A DNA stretch of 64,000 nucleotides from Dipylidium caninum (lineage: Eukaryota; Platyhelminthes; Cestoda; Cyclophyllidea; Dipylidiidae): positions 60,226 to 124,225 of the forward strand of contig QEYB01000182.1 in NCBI GenBank assembly GCA_017562135.1, read 5' to 3'. This document shows positions 1 through 11,924 of this stretch, one piece after another; the stretch's first letter is position 1, and each line of letters starts with the position of its first letter. The notes beneath the pieces were generated by a model. That model made no database searches. It was not told the DNA's origin and was given only the letters and a program-made list of their open reading frames with translations. The translations under genes were made by a program, and so were the position numbers.

Positions 1-47
1 TTCCCCTCAGAAATGTATAATCCTATAATTTACACTTCAAATTTTAG

Positions 48-2673
48 GTAAGGGTCAAGAATCAGATGAAGCACAAAGCACTAGCACAAAGCCTAAAGGT
101 GAGCTTTTATTCATTCCCGCCGATATTACAAGATGTACCGATCACAAATGCTCAAGAGCCGTCTACAAACTTATCCGTATCAGTAAATAAAGCTAAACGT
201 AAGTTTACAGTTGTTATTAGCATCACTTCCACAGAAAAAGCTGTGAAGATATACACCCTTCGGGAAATAGAAACTGAGTTACACGTTCGTAGGAATGACG
301 ATGATGGTCAAATCGACCTATCTGCATTTGATAAGTTGCTCGAAATTGTCGGGCTGCGGTCGAAAAGCAATCAAAATAATGTGGTAAACCAAATCATTCT
401 GAAAACATTAGATAGTTGTCACCTGATTCATCGGAAGCAAATATGCATAAGCCTATTGACAAGGGCGACAATGGGGAGTACGAAAAGGTTGTATTACAAT
501 CTCTTAACCAAAAGGATATCGCTGCGCTATCCGGAGCACAAATAAACGCCCTAGATTGTGTCTGCCCCCCTAAAAGTTTCAGCGTCTATTCACCGCGTTA
601 TCCTTCACATCTACTTAATCAGGCAAGCATTGAACATGTATGAATAGCTTTTATAAATTTTTTTACATATCTAGACATTTCGATGGTTTAGAGCCATGGT
701 GAGTTGTTAAAACCAGCACAAGATCATTAAATTTAGACAAATGCTGCCTCAGCAAGCGCCTTCATTTGCCAGAAGATGGAAGCTTTCAGTTCTCTGGATT
801 CAGAAGCACAAGGAAACCATCGCAGTAAAGGGTTATTTTTCTTATAATTCAATATTAGATTCTGGATCTTTAGGAAACAGTGGCAATTTCGATTCAAGTT
901 ATGAGGAAGTGGACAATGATCAACTTGGTGAAATGATGTAAATGTTGCTCATCTTCTATGCTTACATTTAGACAACCGAATGATGGCTACGAATGCTTTT
1001 CTCAGGGGATTCCATTTCAAAGTACTATGAGGCTCCCCCTTGGCACTGGACCAAGTCGGTTGCCAGGCAGAATTTTCAATCCACTGGAACTTCAAGGTGG
1101 CAATAGGTTTCTCCCACGGCATTCTTTACAACCATTTTTTCTACAGCAGATTCTTCAACAACAACAGTTAGCCAAATGTATGTCATTAAGTTTATTTAAA
1201 GCCGCTGTGAAACTATACGTTACTAAGCCTATTTATCTATTGATCTTCAGACTCCCTCTCTTGTCGAAACATTTCTTAGCATATACTCTGTCTGATAAGT
1301 TACTGCAGTCATTAAGACTTGAGTCTTTTGGTGCCTTGGCGGAAGGAGACCGGTTCTTCAAATTTACCTTCATTCACTCACTTTACTAGAGTCATTAGAC
1401 TTTCTTTTCAGCCGATTTGGATCAGTTGCTCCGGTAAAATTTATGTATTGCAGTAGCCATCGAACATGGAAATAAGTTAAATCTCCCACATAAGCGCTGC
1501 AAATTGGTTAATCTTAATAGGTATCCATGCCACCAATTTTTTCTTGGGGCATCAAACTAAAACGATGATCTCTTGCTAAGACTTTTTGTCGAGAGACCGA
1601 CATTTTAGACTTGTGGCATATTGAATCCCCCCCCCCCCCCTTCTTATTGCAAAATAATTCGATTTTGCGACACAGTCAACAAATGTGCACAAGGCGGACA
1701 TCAGGTAAAACCTTGTCGCCCATTCAATTGGCCTTACTATTACCGCTAAGTACATTTATTTGCTGAATCTCCAAATTCAAGTCCGATTTCATCATATGTG
1801 AGCGAAGTTTATATCAACCTTATTCCGTGTCTATTTCCTTTAATTCTTACAGAGCTGAGTTGACAAGAGTTCAATACCTCGCAATATCATGTTATTTGAA
1901 ATACTTCTCCTCTCGCGGTTAACTTAATCTTACCCTAGTGCTACATCGTCCATTAATTTAATCACTTGCTTGCCTGTACCGTTTGACCAATATTTGGCTA
2001 CTCGCTCTTGGGGTAGCTAAAGTCCCAATCAGGATGGCTTTGATTCGAACCCAAACCCTTTCAGAACGTCATTATAGACAGTGGACACTCATTCATCTAC
2101 AGGAATTGGTTTTTTGTATTTGGGCTCGAATATCCGCATTATTCTCGCAACTCATGCCCGCCAAAGCTTAATAATCTGGTTGGTCAACAAAAATACCATG
2201 GACAAATTAAAGGAGTTTGGTTTCTTCTTACAGCATAATTTCTATTCCTTTATTTAATAGTAACATCCTTTTGAGTGAGGCCGACAAGACCAAAAAAGTT
2301 GTTTAATCACATAGGTTGAATAAGTGAGTAAAACCAAACGTAAATACTAAACCGAACCAATAGGGGTCAAGTGTTGCACACCTGTCAAAAAAACATTTGC
2401 CCATTAGATTCAGCACTACATCTGCTAGGCATACGCAACAACGTCATGAGTTTCTTGCCGGGTTACCAGCAGGCGCAAATGCAACCTTTCTTCTGTCCCC
2501 ACCCTACCAACTCAAATACCACCAACTATTCGACTTGTAATCAGTTTCTCCATCACCACCAACATGCGGTGCCGACAACGGCGACAGGTGGACCCATAGA
2601 ACATGACTTGGGATATCCGCCTACCCCCATGCACAGAGGCCACCTCCCAGGTGTCAGAAAACCAGCGCAGTGA
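48..2673 (+). CDS. 3' part of an unrecognised low-complexity protein (5' end outside window)
   Basis: I do not recognise this protein. Eight exons join in one frame: 48-98, 133-198, 235-383, 416-637, 737-824, 874-937, 972-1177 and 2429-2673, giving about 363 codons to a TGA. Introns are 34, 36, 32, 99, 49, 34 and 1251 bp, all GT-AG with matching phase. The N-terminal visible part is Ser/Thr/Lys-rich, followed by a charged segment with YTLREIETELHVRR. The middle carries a Pro/Arg-rich stretch (MRLPLGTGPSRLPGRIFN) running into a Gln-rich helix-like segment (FFLQQILQQQQLAK). The last exon is rich in Pro, His, Gln and Asn and ends LPGVRKPAQ. This composition suits a disordered scaffold or RNA-regulatory protein, but no domain supports a name. 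The last exon could instead begin at 2364; I chose 2429 because its phase fits. Confidence 0.5.
1627..1640. repeat. poly-C run
   Basis: Fourteen consecutive C inside the 1251 bp last intron of the first gene. A length-variable homopolymer and a likely place for sequencing error. Confidence 0.9.
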
Positions 2674-4922
2674 AAGCTATCCAACTGTGACAGAGGAGCT
2701 AGAGTGCTAAGAGTCTTCGTAGAAGTAATGACTCTGTTCGTTTTTTGACTATTCCCTTTTGAAAATTGTAAAAATAGTAAACAAAGGTTGTTTTGTGATC
2801 AAATCAGAGGCTATCACTTTGAAGCAACACTTGTAGACTACGCGAACTTTATGAAGTGCTTACAATCACTGACATTTCTGATTGCTCCATTCCGACAGGA
2901 GTACTAAAATTGCTTTTATGCCTGTTTATAGTAAGGATACTAAAATTGGCACTGGTAAGGGATGTTAATTTATCTCGGTGCTCATCGATGTTCTTCCTAG
3001 TATGAGAAAACACATACAGGTGTTCTCGTTCGTCACAACGAATAGAATGGGAGTTTACAGCGAACGATTAGAAACGGTTTACCTGGCTACTTTATTCTAA
3101 TTATCACTTGTATCATCTGTTAAAGAGAAGGAGGTGTTTTCTAGTATATATTAATAATTATAGTAATTATTATTATAATTATAACTATGCCTAGTTTTCA
3201 CCACCTACGCCCAGGATCTGGTGTCAGAGCGCTTTTACGAATGAGACAAAATTTACGTGTGCAAAACATTGTCGGTGCTGTGGTTCACATAAACTAACCG
3301 AACTGAGGTGAGACGAGGGCATAAACCTCGCATCAGTGACGAATTATGATTTAACAAAAATATTTAAACTACTGTGTCAGAAAATAACAAAATAACCCGA
3401 TGTCGTTTTAACGCCACACTGGCCCAGCTGGAATAAAGTGGAATCCAGTCAGAAATGAAGGCAAATCAAAAGGGGGAGACAAAATTTAACACTGACCCGT
3501 TTTGTTAATGAAAAGTGATAAACAGTTTGAAATTCAAACATCTAGAACTGCCTTACGAGATATCCCCTCACACTACATATCTGTATACCAATCTACAATA
3601 TAATCTTGACAGTCAGTAAATAAGCGCAAAGGTGAGCCTTGCTCAAAGCTAGGAATTGGTATTTGAATTTTCTCAACGATTTCTAAATGAATTACATCAA
3701 AATGACGAGATATTCTGCACAATGCCGAAATACATATCTACTCAAAGATATAGGAGGCACATTAGGACGAAAAAGCAGCTAATAAGCAATCCATAGATCA
3801 ATTCTAATAAAGAAAGTCGGTTCGCTTTGGCACTTATTAATCGTGGTAAAAATGACCTTGGGTTCACGATGGCTGTCGACTTTTTAAATGCGTACCAATG
3901 GCGCACCACCATTGTAATTTCAACCAATTTCATATATGTAGATATATAGCTTAAAAACGATTTAATTGCAGTGCAATCACGAATGTAAACTCCAAAAATG
4001 ATAAGCACTGTTCTCGAAGTCCACGAATGTAAGATGAGAATTGTGGGTAAAACGAAGCGAGTCAACATAAAATTATCGCAATGCCAAGAGAACAAAAAAA
4101 GTATGCCTAAATTTGAACACAGCTGACGGTTCCCGACAGGCGTCGCATCACGTGCCTGTCCATGATCTACTGAAAACGATTAGATCAATTGTACTGCAAC
4201 ACCTTCTAATCACATGGAAAAGGGGGAGAAAATGCTTCTGCTAAACCAACATCAGGGGCAACAACGTGAGACTCAATATCAACACCGAGCTGATAAAAGG
4301 AATGAGAGCACCGCAATGTTGGAATTTGGCGAGATTTGATGCAGTGGTGACGACTTAGTGAGCGACATCCGGTGGCTGGGCGAGGATATGCGGGCCCATA
4401 ACAATATGCGATTGTATGTATTTGTATGTTAGCTATTGGTGAGTGACAAGGCACACTTCTAAACATCTCGAGAAAACAACCAGACAGCAATTTTCGGCTA
4501 GGCCTGTACATAAGAGACGAGCATATTTTTAATAATCAAAGCAAAAAACTACACACTCAAAAAGTGACATAAAAGAAAGAACTTAATAAACTCGGTGGAG
4601 AGGAGAAATGGAGAGGAAAAACACAATAATAATAATAATAGTAGGAAGGAGGGGGGGGGCGTCCATAATAAGTGAAAAAATTAAATGTATCTCAAAAAAT
4701 ACTGTCCAAAACATTCATGGGGAAAACAAAATGCTAGCCTAAATCCAAAAGCAAGGAGAAAGATGCATCTCTCACAACTGGCAGACTCACAGATCTGCCT
4801 GTTTGGTCGATAAGTTGAAATCGAATAAAAGATGGCAATGCGAAGCTGCACGCCTGGAAGATCGAAATTGATGATTCGAGGGTCATCAGGCGAAGGATCC
4901 AGTAAATAAATATTTGACTAAC
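2674..4922. other. gene-free stretch between two convergent gene ends
   Basis: No exon is supported here. It lies 3' of the first gene (+) and 3' of the Brat gene (-), so it probably holds both 3' UTRs. It contains an AT-rich near-palindromic stretch at about 3148-3187, an (AAT)n run at 4625-4641 and a run of nine or more G at 4651-4659. A 101-codon open frame on the minus strand (4206-4511) has no coding character. Confidence 0.6.
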
Positions 4923-7900
4923 TTAATTGACGTAGAGCGTACTCATGACAAGAACGTTATTGGAGCTTCGTGCCAGAGTTACAATATAACCCTCATTCGT
5001 GATCTTCAGACAACAAGAGCGGCTCACTTTGGTTTGCATGCATACAAATTCACTGAGCAAGTCGCCCTTGGCGTTGAATACCGCGATATGGAATCTGTTG
5101 CCATGAGAGTCACCGACAAGAACATCCCCTTGTCCGCTTACATCAATTCCATTGGGAAAATCAGTGATAGATTCACCTCCAATAGTTCCAAGGTATTGTC
5201 CATCGTCTTGTATTACCACAACGCAATGAGCCTGCAAAACACAAAACAAGTAATCTTCTACCAGTTAAGTCAACATGCTGCGCTTTTTTTTAAAGATATC
5301 CAAGAAGTTCCACTTCTCACAGTAATCATTTCGATTTGCTTTTGGGTTTAAACACTATCAGGTTCTACAACAGTTAAAAGAATTAAAATTGCAGCCAAAT
5401 AATGGTACATCAACAAACAGTGCATAAGTAACACAGCTCGCGGAACTAATCCAGTACACATGTGTATACAAAATGAGATAACGATCTAGAAGTGGATTAC
5501 ACAAGGCATCGAATGAACTTGCGGCAATCGTGGAAAAAAATTAACTAATAATAATTTGTCATACCAGCCAAGTGTCAAAACAATTCACACGTTTGTTCTA
5601 TTTCATTACACAACTTTTGCATATCAAAGCGTTACAAGGATCAAATTTGGGCTAGTCGTTAACACAATGCGAAGACCACAATTTAACGTGTTGTGAGAAC
5701 AACCGATTACGCCGATAGGCAGGGGAGAATACTTTCAAACAATGTGATAAATCCTGGTGAGGAAACGCACTTTGAAATCACAGATGAAGTACTCACGACC
5801 ACGAATGGCGATGTCCGAGGGTTCTCTCATAAAGGTGCTGCAATCAAGCCAATGAACTAGATCACCCTCCTCTGATACAACAAAAACGCCGGGAGTGACG
5901 CTATCTACAGCAACAATTTGACCTGAAAAGTCCACGTATTATAGCGACATTTGACCTACCGTGTTGATTAATAGCCAGACCGGCCACAATGTCAATAAAT
6001 TTTATCTGTATTCTCCGAACAAAGTGACCACTACGGCTGAAGAGTTGCATTCGCGATCGCTCATTGCCCCTGTCGCAGACGACATAGCGTTGACTTTGCC
6101 GAATTATGGCAACCTTCCTTGGGAACCACAACAAACCATCTATTTTACCGGACACTCCAAAATAGGACAGATAATCGCCCCTTTTGGAAAAAATCTATGG
6201 GAAAACTCTTAATGAACAGAATGGACAACCTGTATGCGGTGATTGTATGTATCAGCAACAACAATTTCTTCATCGAAACCAAGACAAAATCCATGAGGCG
6301 AATTTAGACGGCCTAACTCGTTCCCCATAGCTCCAAATTTCACCAATAAAGCCATATTATTGCATCTCGCAGAACGCATTCTAGAGTACTCATAGAGAGA
6401 GACACTGTAACTGTTAGGTAGACCTGGTCTCGACACTACGCTTGTCGAATCGAGATCCAGACCGCTTCGGAGGCTTAAAGGAATGGAGGAGCGAATATCC
6501 AAACTGTTAGTATTCAACCCTCCTAGACTCACATTCAAGCCATTGATAGATGTTGACGGTTTGTATCCAGCAAGAATGGTACCATACGTGCTCGGATCAC
6601 CCCATGGAGAAATGTTGGTTGTTGAGGTACTTATATGATCTTGACGACTCGGAATAATTGAAAGACTTTCGTTCATTGAATTTCTAACAGAATCAATAGC
6701 ATTGTCGCTAGTTAGAGGAAGTGGCAAATTCTGCGTTACGAACGCACCACAATGAGACAAGCTCCGGTGGATGTTTAAACTGTTTAATGCATTCGTAACG
6801 CCATCCGTCGGATAGGCACTAAGCGATACCGAACGGTCAGAAAAGAAAGCGGGGAAAAGAGCACATTCCTGACTGGATGGAAGATCAAAGGTGCCAAAAT
6901 TGGTGCGGATAAAAGCACGTACATCCTCATGAGATTTAGAAAATACAATTCTCGATGGCATATCCGAATGAAATTCCACCGATTTCAAATATTCCAAACA
7001 TCCCATTACAACCTTCACCAATCGACTCATTTGTAAGTCCGTACATTTAAGAAAGTAACTGGAGCAAAACTCATTGGCAAATTCAATATGATCTATAACT
7101 TTCCGTATTTGTTCGATTTGACTCATGAGTCTCATTTCAATATCACTGTGAATCTCGCGATTTTTATGCAAAAACTCTTCCTAAGTGGTGATCAAAGAAA
7201 TAATTTAAATTACTTTAATCGAGGCGATGGCAGAAATCCAAGTGTCGACAAGTTCTTCAATGTGACTTTTGTTGGTATCCTGTGAAACTGTCAAATCCGA
7301 AAGTACAGATTGCAACGCGTCGGATACGCCACGCAAAATATCCTGGTTCCGGAAACAATCTTTCAGATTATCTTTAATAAGCGAGTTCACATGGTTCGGT
7401 AGTGCGCTTAAAGCAACAATTAAATGTCCGTTATGATTAAGTTCGGAACAAGTATTACATATTGGGACCTAAATGCGTTTCAAAAAGGTATCGCTTTACA
7501 CGACAATGCAGGCAAAATAAGGTGATATTTTCACTCGGGTGACAAACACACTCTGATGAAATCCCATTTTGCGCCAAATTATTTACGTAAACCACGGATT
7601 TTTTATCATCTTCAGTTAGATCCAACACCTCATGGGAGGAAAAAAGTTTCATGACCTAGAAGGTCAAAAAGGTTAGACGGAGATACCTTGTGCGTTTCAC
7701 GACACCTAGTGCACAACGTTCCGTCGCATTGAATACACCGGAATCGTGCTTCTTTACCTTCAGTGCATACAGAGCACTTAACCACGTCTAACTGCTTATC
7801 TACAGATTCGGATAGATCAACGTGAGTGAGATCGAAGGGCTGTAACGTTTTAGTTCCGCCGGAAATCTTGTCACATTTAGGACATTTAATAAATTCGACA

Positions 7901-8106
7901 ATTCCGTCACATTTCTGATGAGCGAAAAGGCAAGTTCGGTCGAATACATGCAAGCAATTGAGGATTAGAGGATCAGTTAACTTATTGTTACATATAAAGC
8001 ATTGTTTTAACAAAGGCTGTGAACCCTCTAATTCTTCATCTTTGAGCATTCGATCAGAAAGCGATGAAGTGTTAATTTTGCCATCCTCAGATGCGCCAAT
8101 TGACAT
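4923..8106 (-). CDS. brat: Brat/NCL-1-type TRIM-NHL translational repressor
   Basis: Seven exons on the minus strand: 8106-7687, 7655-7500, 7468-7214, 7180-6230, 6194-5960, 5922-5771, 5231-4923 (825 aa). Introns 1-5 are 31, 31, 33, 35 and 37 bp; the last is 539 bp. Order of domains: RING-like finger (C36, C39, C51, H53, D56, C59, C75, C78), B-box 1 (111-139), B-box 2 (about 176-207), coiled-coil region, a Ser-rich linker, then NHL repeats from about residue 560 to the end. The last exon carries the Brat-type NHL sequence [20 protein letters not shown] and ends [10 protein letters not shown]. Brat-family NHL propellers bind mRNA 3' UTRs and repress translation, often with Pumilio and Nanos. 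Drosophila Brat lacks a RING; here one is present but its fifth zinc ligand is Asp instead of Cys. The start is the first ATG, 35 codons before the RING. Family assignment is firm; orthology within TRIM-NHL proteins is likely Brat. Confidence 0.93.
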
Positions 8107-8690
8107 GACTACAGAAACACGATAAACACAATGTGACAGTAGTAAAAAAATAAAAACGGCGGGGAGTAGACAAAATGAAATTCATTTTAAGAATAAATTA
8201 CAGACAAGAAGCTATTAGAAATATGTTTGATCTTGAAGCACGAGACGCATAAGGCCTTAAATATGAGATTTTTTCTGATACAAAGAAGGTAGACCTTGTT
8301 ATTTTGAGTGTAAACGTATACAATCAAATGAAAATAAAAACAGCACAAAACAAACTACCAGTTTTTCAAGTGCATTTGATAACATTGCGTGTGTATACTA
8401 TTGTAAATTTTGGATTGTATGTTTCCAAGAAATAAGAAAGTAACACTTGGACTTTTGGGAAAAATATAACGGGAATAGGGCACGAAAGCAAAAGTAATAG
8501 AAGAGCACCTCATCTCAAGTAGTTAAATCAACTATAATCATAAATCTTCCGCTGCGATTGCCTTGTTGTTCAATAAAAGCAATCTGATGAGCGAAATGGG
8601 AATATCCCAATGTAAACAAATACAAAATAAATGGAGATCTCTGATTCAAGGCACATCGTGCCACGAAGCTTAAACACTAGCGAACACCAC

Positions 8691-8712
8691 ACGTTATAAT
8701 AACGTTATAATA
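8691..8712. repeat. two perfect tandem copies of an 11-bp unit
   Basis: ACGTTATAATA occurs twice in direct tandem. It lies in the divergent Brat/BET intergenic region; no function can be inferred. Confidence 0.85.
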
Positions 8713-9705
8713 ATTGATTGCTTGCGCATATTGGAAGTGCCTAAACATCAATTCGCATTCAATTGTTTTCGAGGACCGAAAAAATAGGCCTAGCAACAAA
8801 TAATCTATGCCATTAGTCGTGGAGTGTAGACACATTTAAATCTGGAGGTTTCATAATCCTCATAGCGAATAGTTGTATGTCAAACTTTGCTCAAGCTACC
8901 TTGTCCAATACGCAATATATTGTCTCCAGAAATCATGTTATAAAAACTCTTTCTGTGTAAGTTTCGAGCTTAGAGAGAGGAGAAGAGGCATTGCGTAGTA
9001 ACATCAGAATGGAAAACAGATTGATCACAGTAAATACGGAATAAAAACATCACAAGTAATATCATTGCATATAGGAAGTGTTTAAGTTAATGAACCAAAT
9101 CACATCCAAAATTTTGAGTGGGGATAGATAAATATGTACCTTAGGGACGGAGGCCACGAAAGGCAAATTTTATCAAAGCCAATAGTGAAGAGATAGAGAC
9201 CCCAAGACAAAAAAAAATACGAATTCTGAAGGTACTTTCATTATCATTATTATTCATCATTAGAGTTTGGTTTTGTCAAAAATCGCTCAAAAAACAAATC
9301 TTTTGATGCCGTTCCGCATTTTTCACTTAATATTTTTGGTGCTTATGAATAATAAATTGTTTTTTAAAAATTTTATGGCCCAACTTATCCGAAATCCATA
9401 CGCATGTTTTAACTATTGGGGGGAGGTCCGGTTGAGTTGGTTTCGATTGCCATATTGGATTTTTCCGCTCATTAGGTACTATTCCCCACATTTATGCAGG
9501 CATATGCACCGGATATTAATACCAGTATATGCTTCTACCCTTTTTCCGCTGAAGTTCTGGTAGTTTTTGCGATTCCCTCGTACTGTACCTCGTCTTTTGT
9601 AAAAAGGCTGATAATTAAATAGACAGGCTACGTGAAGATCGTGAGGTTGCGATTGATAGTCTTTTTAGCTGATATATTTAGTTGTCGTTTCTCCGAAAAC
9701 AGTTT

Positions 9706-9725
9706 ATTTTTCTTTTTTTGTGCAG
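9706..9725 (+). promoter_or_regulatory. splice acceptor just upstream of the BET start codon
   Basis: A T-rich tract ends TTTTTTTGTGCAG at 9725, 28 nt before the ATG at 9754. It can be the 3' end of a 5'-UTR intron or a spliced-leader trans-splice acceptor; the sequence cannot tell which. Confidence 0.6.
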
Positions 9726-9753
9726 ATCATTCGTGTAAACACGTATTTTCCAT

Positions 9754-11924
9754 ATGGACGCCGTCGGCGTTAAGTCACGTGCTGCGAAAGTGAACACTAA
9801 TCAGCTGGAATACATCAAAAGGAATGTCATAGCTGTCCTCGCCAAAGACAAGTTGGCCTGGCCCTTCCTTAAACCTGTGGATCATCAGAAATTGAATCTT
9901 CCAGTACCTTCTTTTTCTTTTCTTTTAATCTCTAGGATTACCCGAAAATTGTCAAACATCCCATGGATCTTGGAACTATCAAACAAAGGCTCAACTTGAA
10001 ATTCTACCGGCATGGTGCAGAGTGTCTACAGGACCTTTTCACGATGTTCCGGAACTGTTACATCTTTAATAAACCGGGTGACGATGTCGTAGCCATGGCT
10101 ATGAAACTGGAGCGTGTGGCACGGGATAAGCTCCAGAATTTACCCTACCCGGAAGTCGAATTAACTTCGCAGAAATTAAACACTAGCCAAGTAGCGCCAA
10201 CTTCAAATCTATCCACGGATTCAAACTTTTCTGCTTCACTTTTAAACAATTCTGAAGAGTTAAACGGTTCCTCTCTGGCTCCTCCAACCACGCCTTCCGG
10301 CCTTTCGCTTCAACAACACCAAGGTCCGCTCACCTCCACTGTAAATAAAAAAATCCTGAAGAGAAAACCGGATTCTCTTGATGACATTCCCTCGACTCCC
10401 CAGTCCATGGATGATTCTAGAGAGCGAAGGGTGTCAAAAAAACCGAGGATGGAAGAACGCATTATTGGCAAACGTGTCAGATTAAGCGAATCTTTGAAGC
10501 AATGCAGTAACCTCTTGAAGGATCTTTGTGCCGCCAGATATAGAGTATGTTTCGGCTTCTCCTTTGTTTATTACATTCTTTCTAGCAATACAACCAGTTA
10601 TTTCTGAAACCCGTTGACGTAGAAAGACTAGGATTGCATGATTACCATGATATAATCTCCCATCCTATGGATCTCAGCACCATTCGCACCAAACTGGACA
10701 GTGGTGCGTACCAAAACAAGAATGAGTTCGCAGCGGATATGAGGCTGATGTTTGACAACTGCTATAAGTATAATGGCGAAACAAGTGACGTATCGGGTTT
10801 AGCCAGGGCCTTGCAAGGCATATTTGAGGAGAACTTTGTGAAGATCTTGGATGACGATGCGGATGGTGTCCACAACGCCGATCCGAGGTCTTGTGAGGCC
10901 ATGGTTCAGGCTATTATAAAGGACCATCAACGCATTGTGGCTCAGTATAATAAGTTCGGTGAGGAACTTCAGAAACTAACTTCTAATGTCAACACCATTT
11001 TGGCCGTATTTAATCATCCGACTGACCAGACGGGTGTAAAAATGCCTAAGAAAGGTAAGTTTTAATTTGAAGACATCGGTATTTTTAGGGCAATTCAGTG
11101 TACATAATTCCAACGCATTATCGGGTTTTGATGATCATATTGGCAGGTATTTTTGGATTTTATAAAGAAATTGGCTTTTAGGAAATCCAAGACCGCTCAG
11201 AAGGCTAAGAGGAAATCGCAAAGTATGCCATTTCATAAACCATTATTATTTCTTCAAGTTGCAGCTCCCTATCAGAATGCAGTCCCAGCTGCCGCTGCCG
11301 GCGGCGTTCCTGGAATGCCTAACCCAGTGCCAATTGCGCCCTATGGCGTCGACGAGGGTTTCGTGTCAGATGCTAATGTTCGTCCTATGACGTACGATGA
11401 GAAGCGCCAATTGAGCCTTGACATCAATAAATTACCTGGTGAGAAGTTAGGCCGGGTTGTGCAGATCATTCAGCAACGCGAACCTTCACATCGAGACTGC
11501 AACCCAGACGAGATTGAAATTGACTTTGAAACTCTGCAACACTCAACTCTTAGGGAGTTGGAGCGTTATGTCAAGTCGGTTTTGCAGAAAGCAAAATCAG
11601 GTTCTCGAAAGTACACTAAAAAGGCTAATTCTGGTGCGCAATCCGCAAAATCGAGGGAAGAGTCAATGAAGAAGAAAGAAGAAGAGCTGGAGGGCCGTCT
11701 GCGGGAAATGGGCAATATGGACATGAACGCTGGCGGTGGGTACAGTGGTAATCAGGCGGGAAAACTGAGTCGTAATTTATATTTGCTGACTGAAATTAAT
11801 ATTTACCTTTTTAGAGCCGTCAAATCGCTTGAGTGCATCGTCGAGCTCCAGTGATTCTGAGTCGTCTTCTGAGTCCAGCGGCAGTGAGTCGTCCGAATCC
11901 AAGGCGGACAGTGAGTCTACGTAG
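9754..11924 (+). CDS. BET protein, short form ending in the retained intron
   Basis: The same first six exons, read straight through the donor at 11911, end after three more codons plus TAG at 11922-11924, giving 639 aa. The C-terminus is then a pure Ser/Glu/Asp tract ([20 protein letters not shown]) directly after the NET domain. Short BET forms with this ending are known in other animals. The alternative is splicing at GTGAGT (11911) to 12326, which makes the long form. Both readings agree at the joining codon, which is Ser either way (AGT or AGC). Confidence 0.6.

Larger units (their letters stand above)
8107..9753. other. divergent intergenic region between Brat and BET genes
   Basis: No gene supported. 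It must hold the upstream regions of Brat (-) and BET (+), plus the BET 5' leader. It is AT-rich. The 98-codon open frame at 9267-9563 is Phe/Leu-rich without domain or splice support. Confidence 0.6.

Noticed and set aside
4206..4511. 101-codon open frame on the minus strand after the Brat stop
   Set aside because: No domain, no splice signals in phase, unusual composition; lies in the likely 3' UTR.
9267..9563. 98-codon Phe/Leu/Ile-rich open frame before BET
   Set aside because: Begins without ATG, is T-rich, and its hydrophobicity reflects base composition; no neighbouring exon fits.
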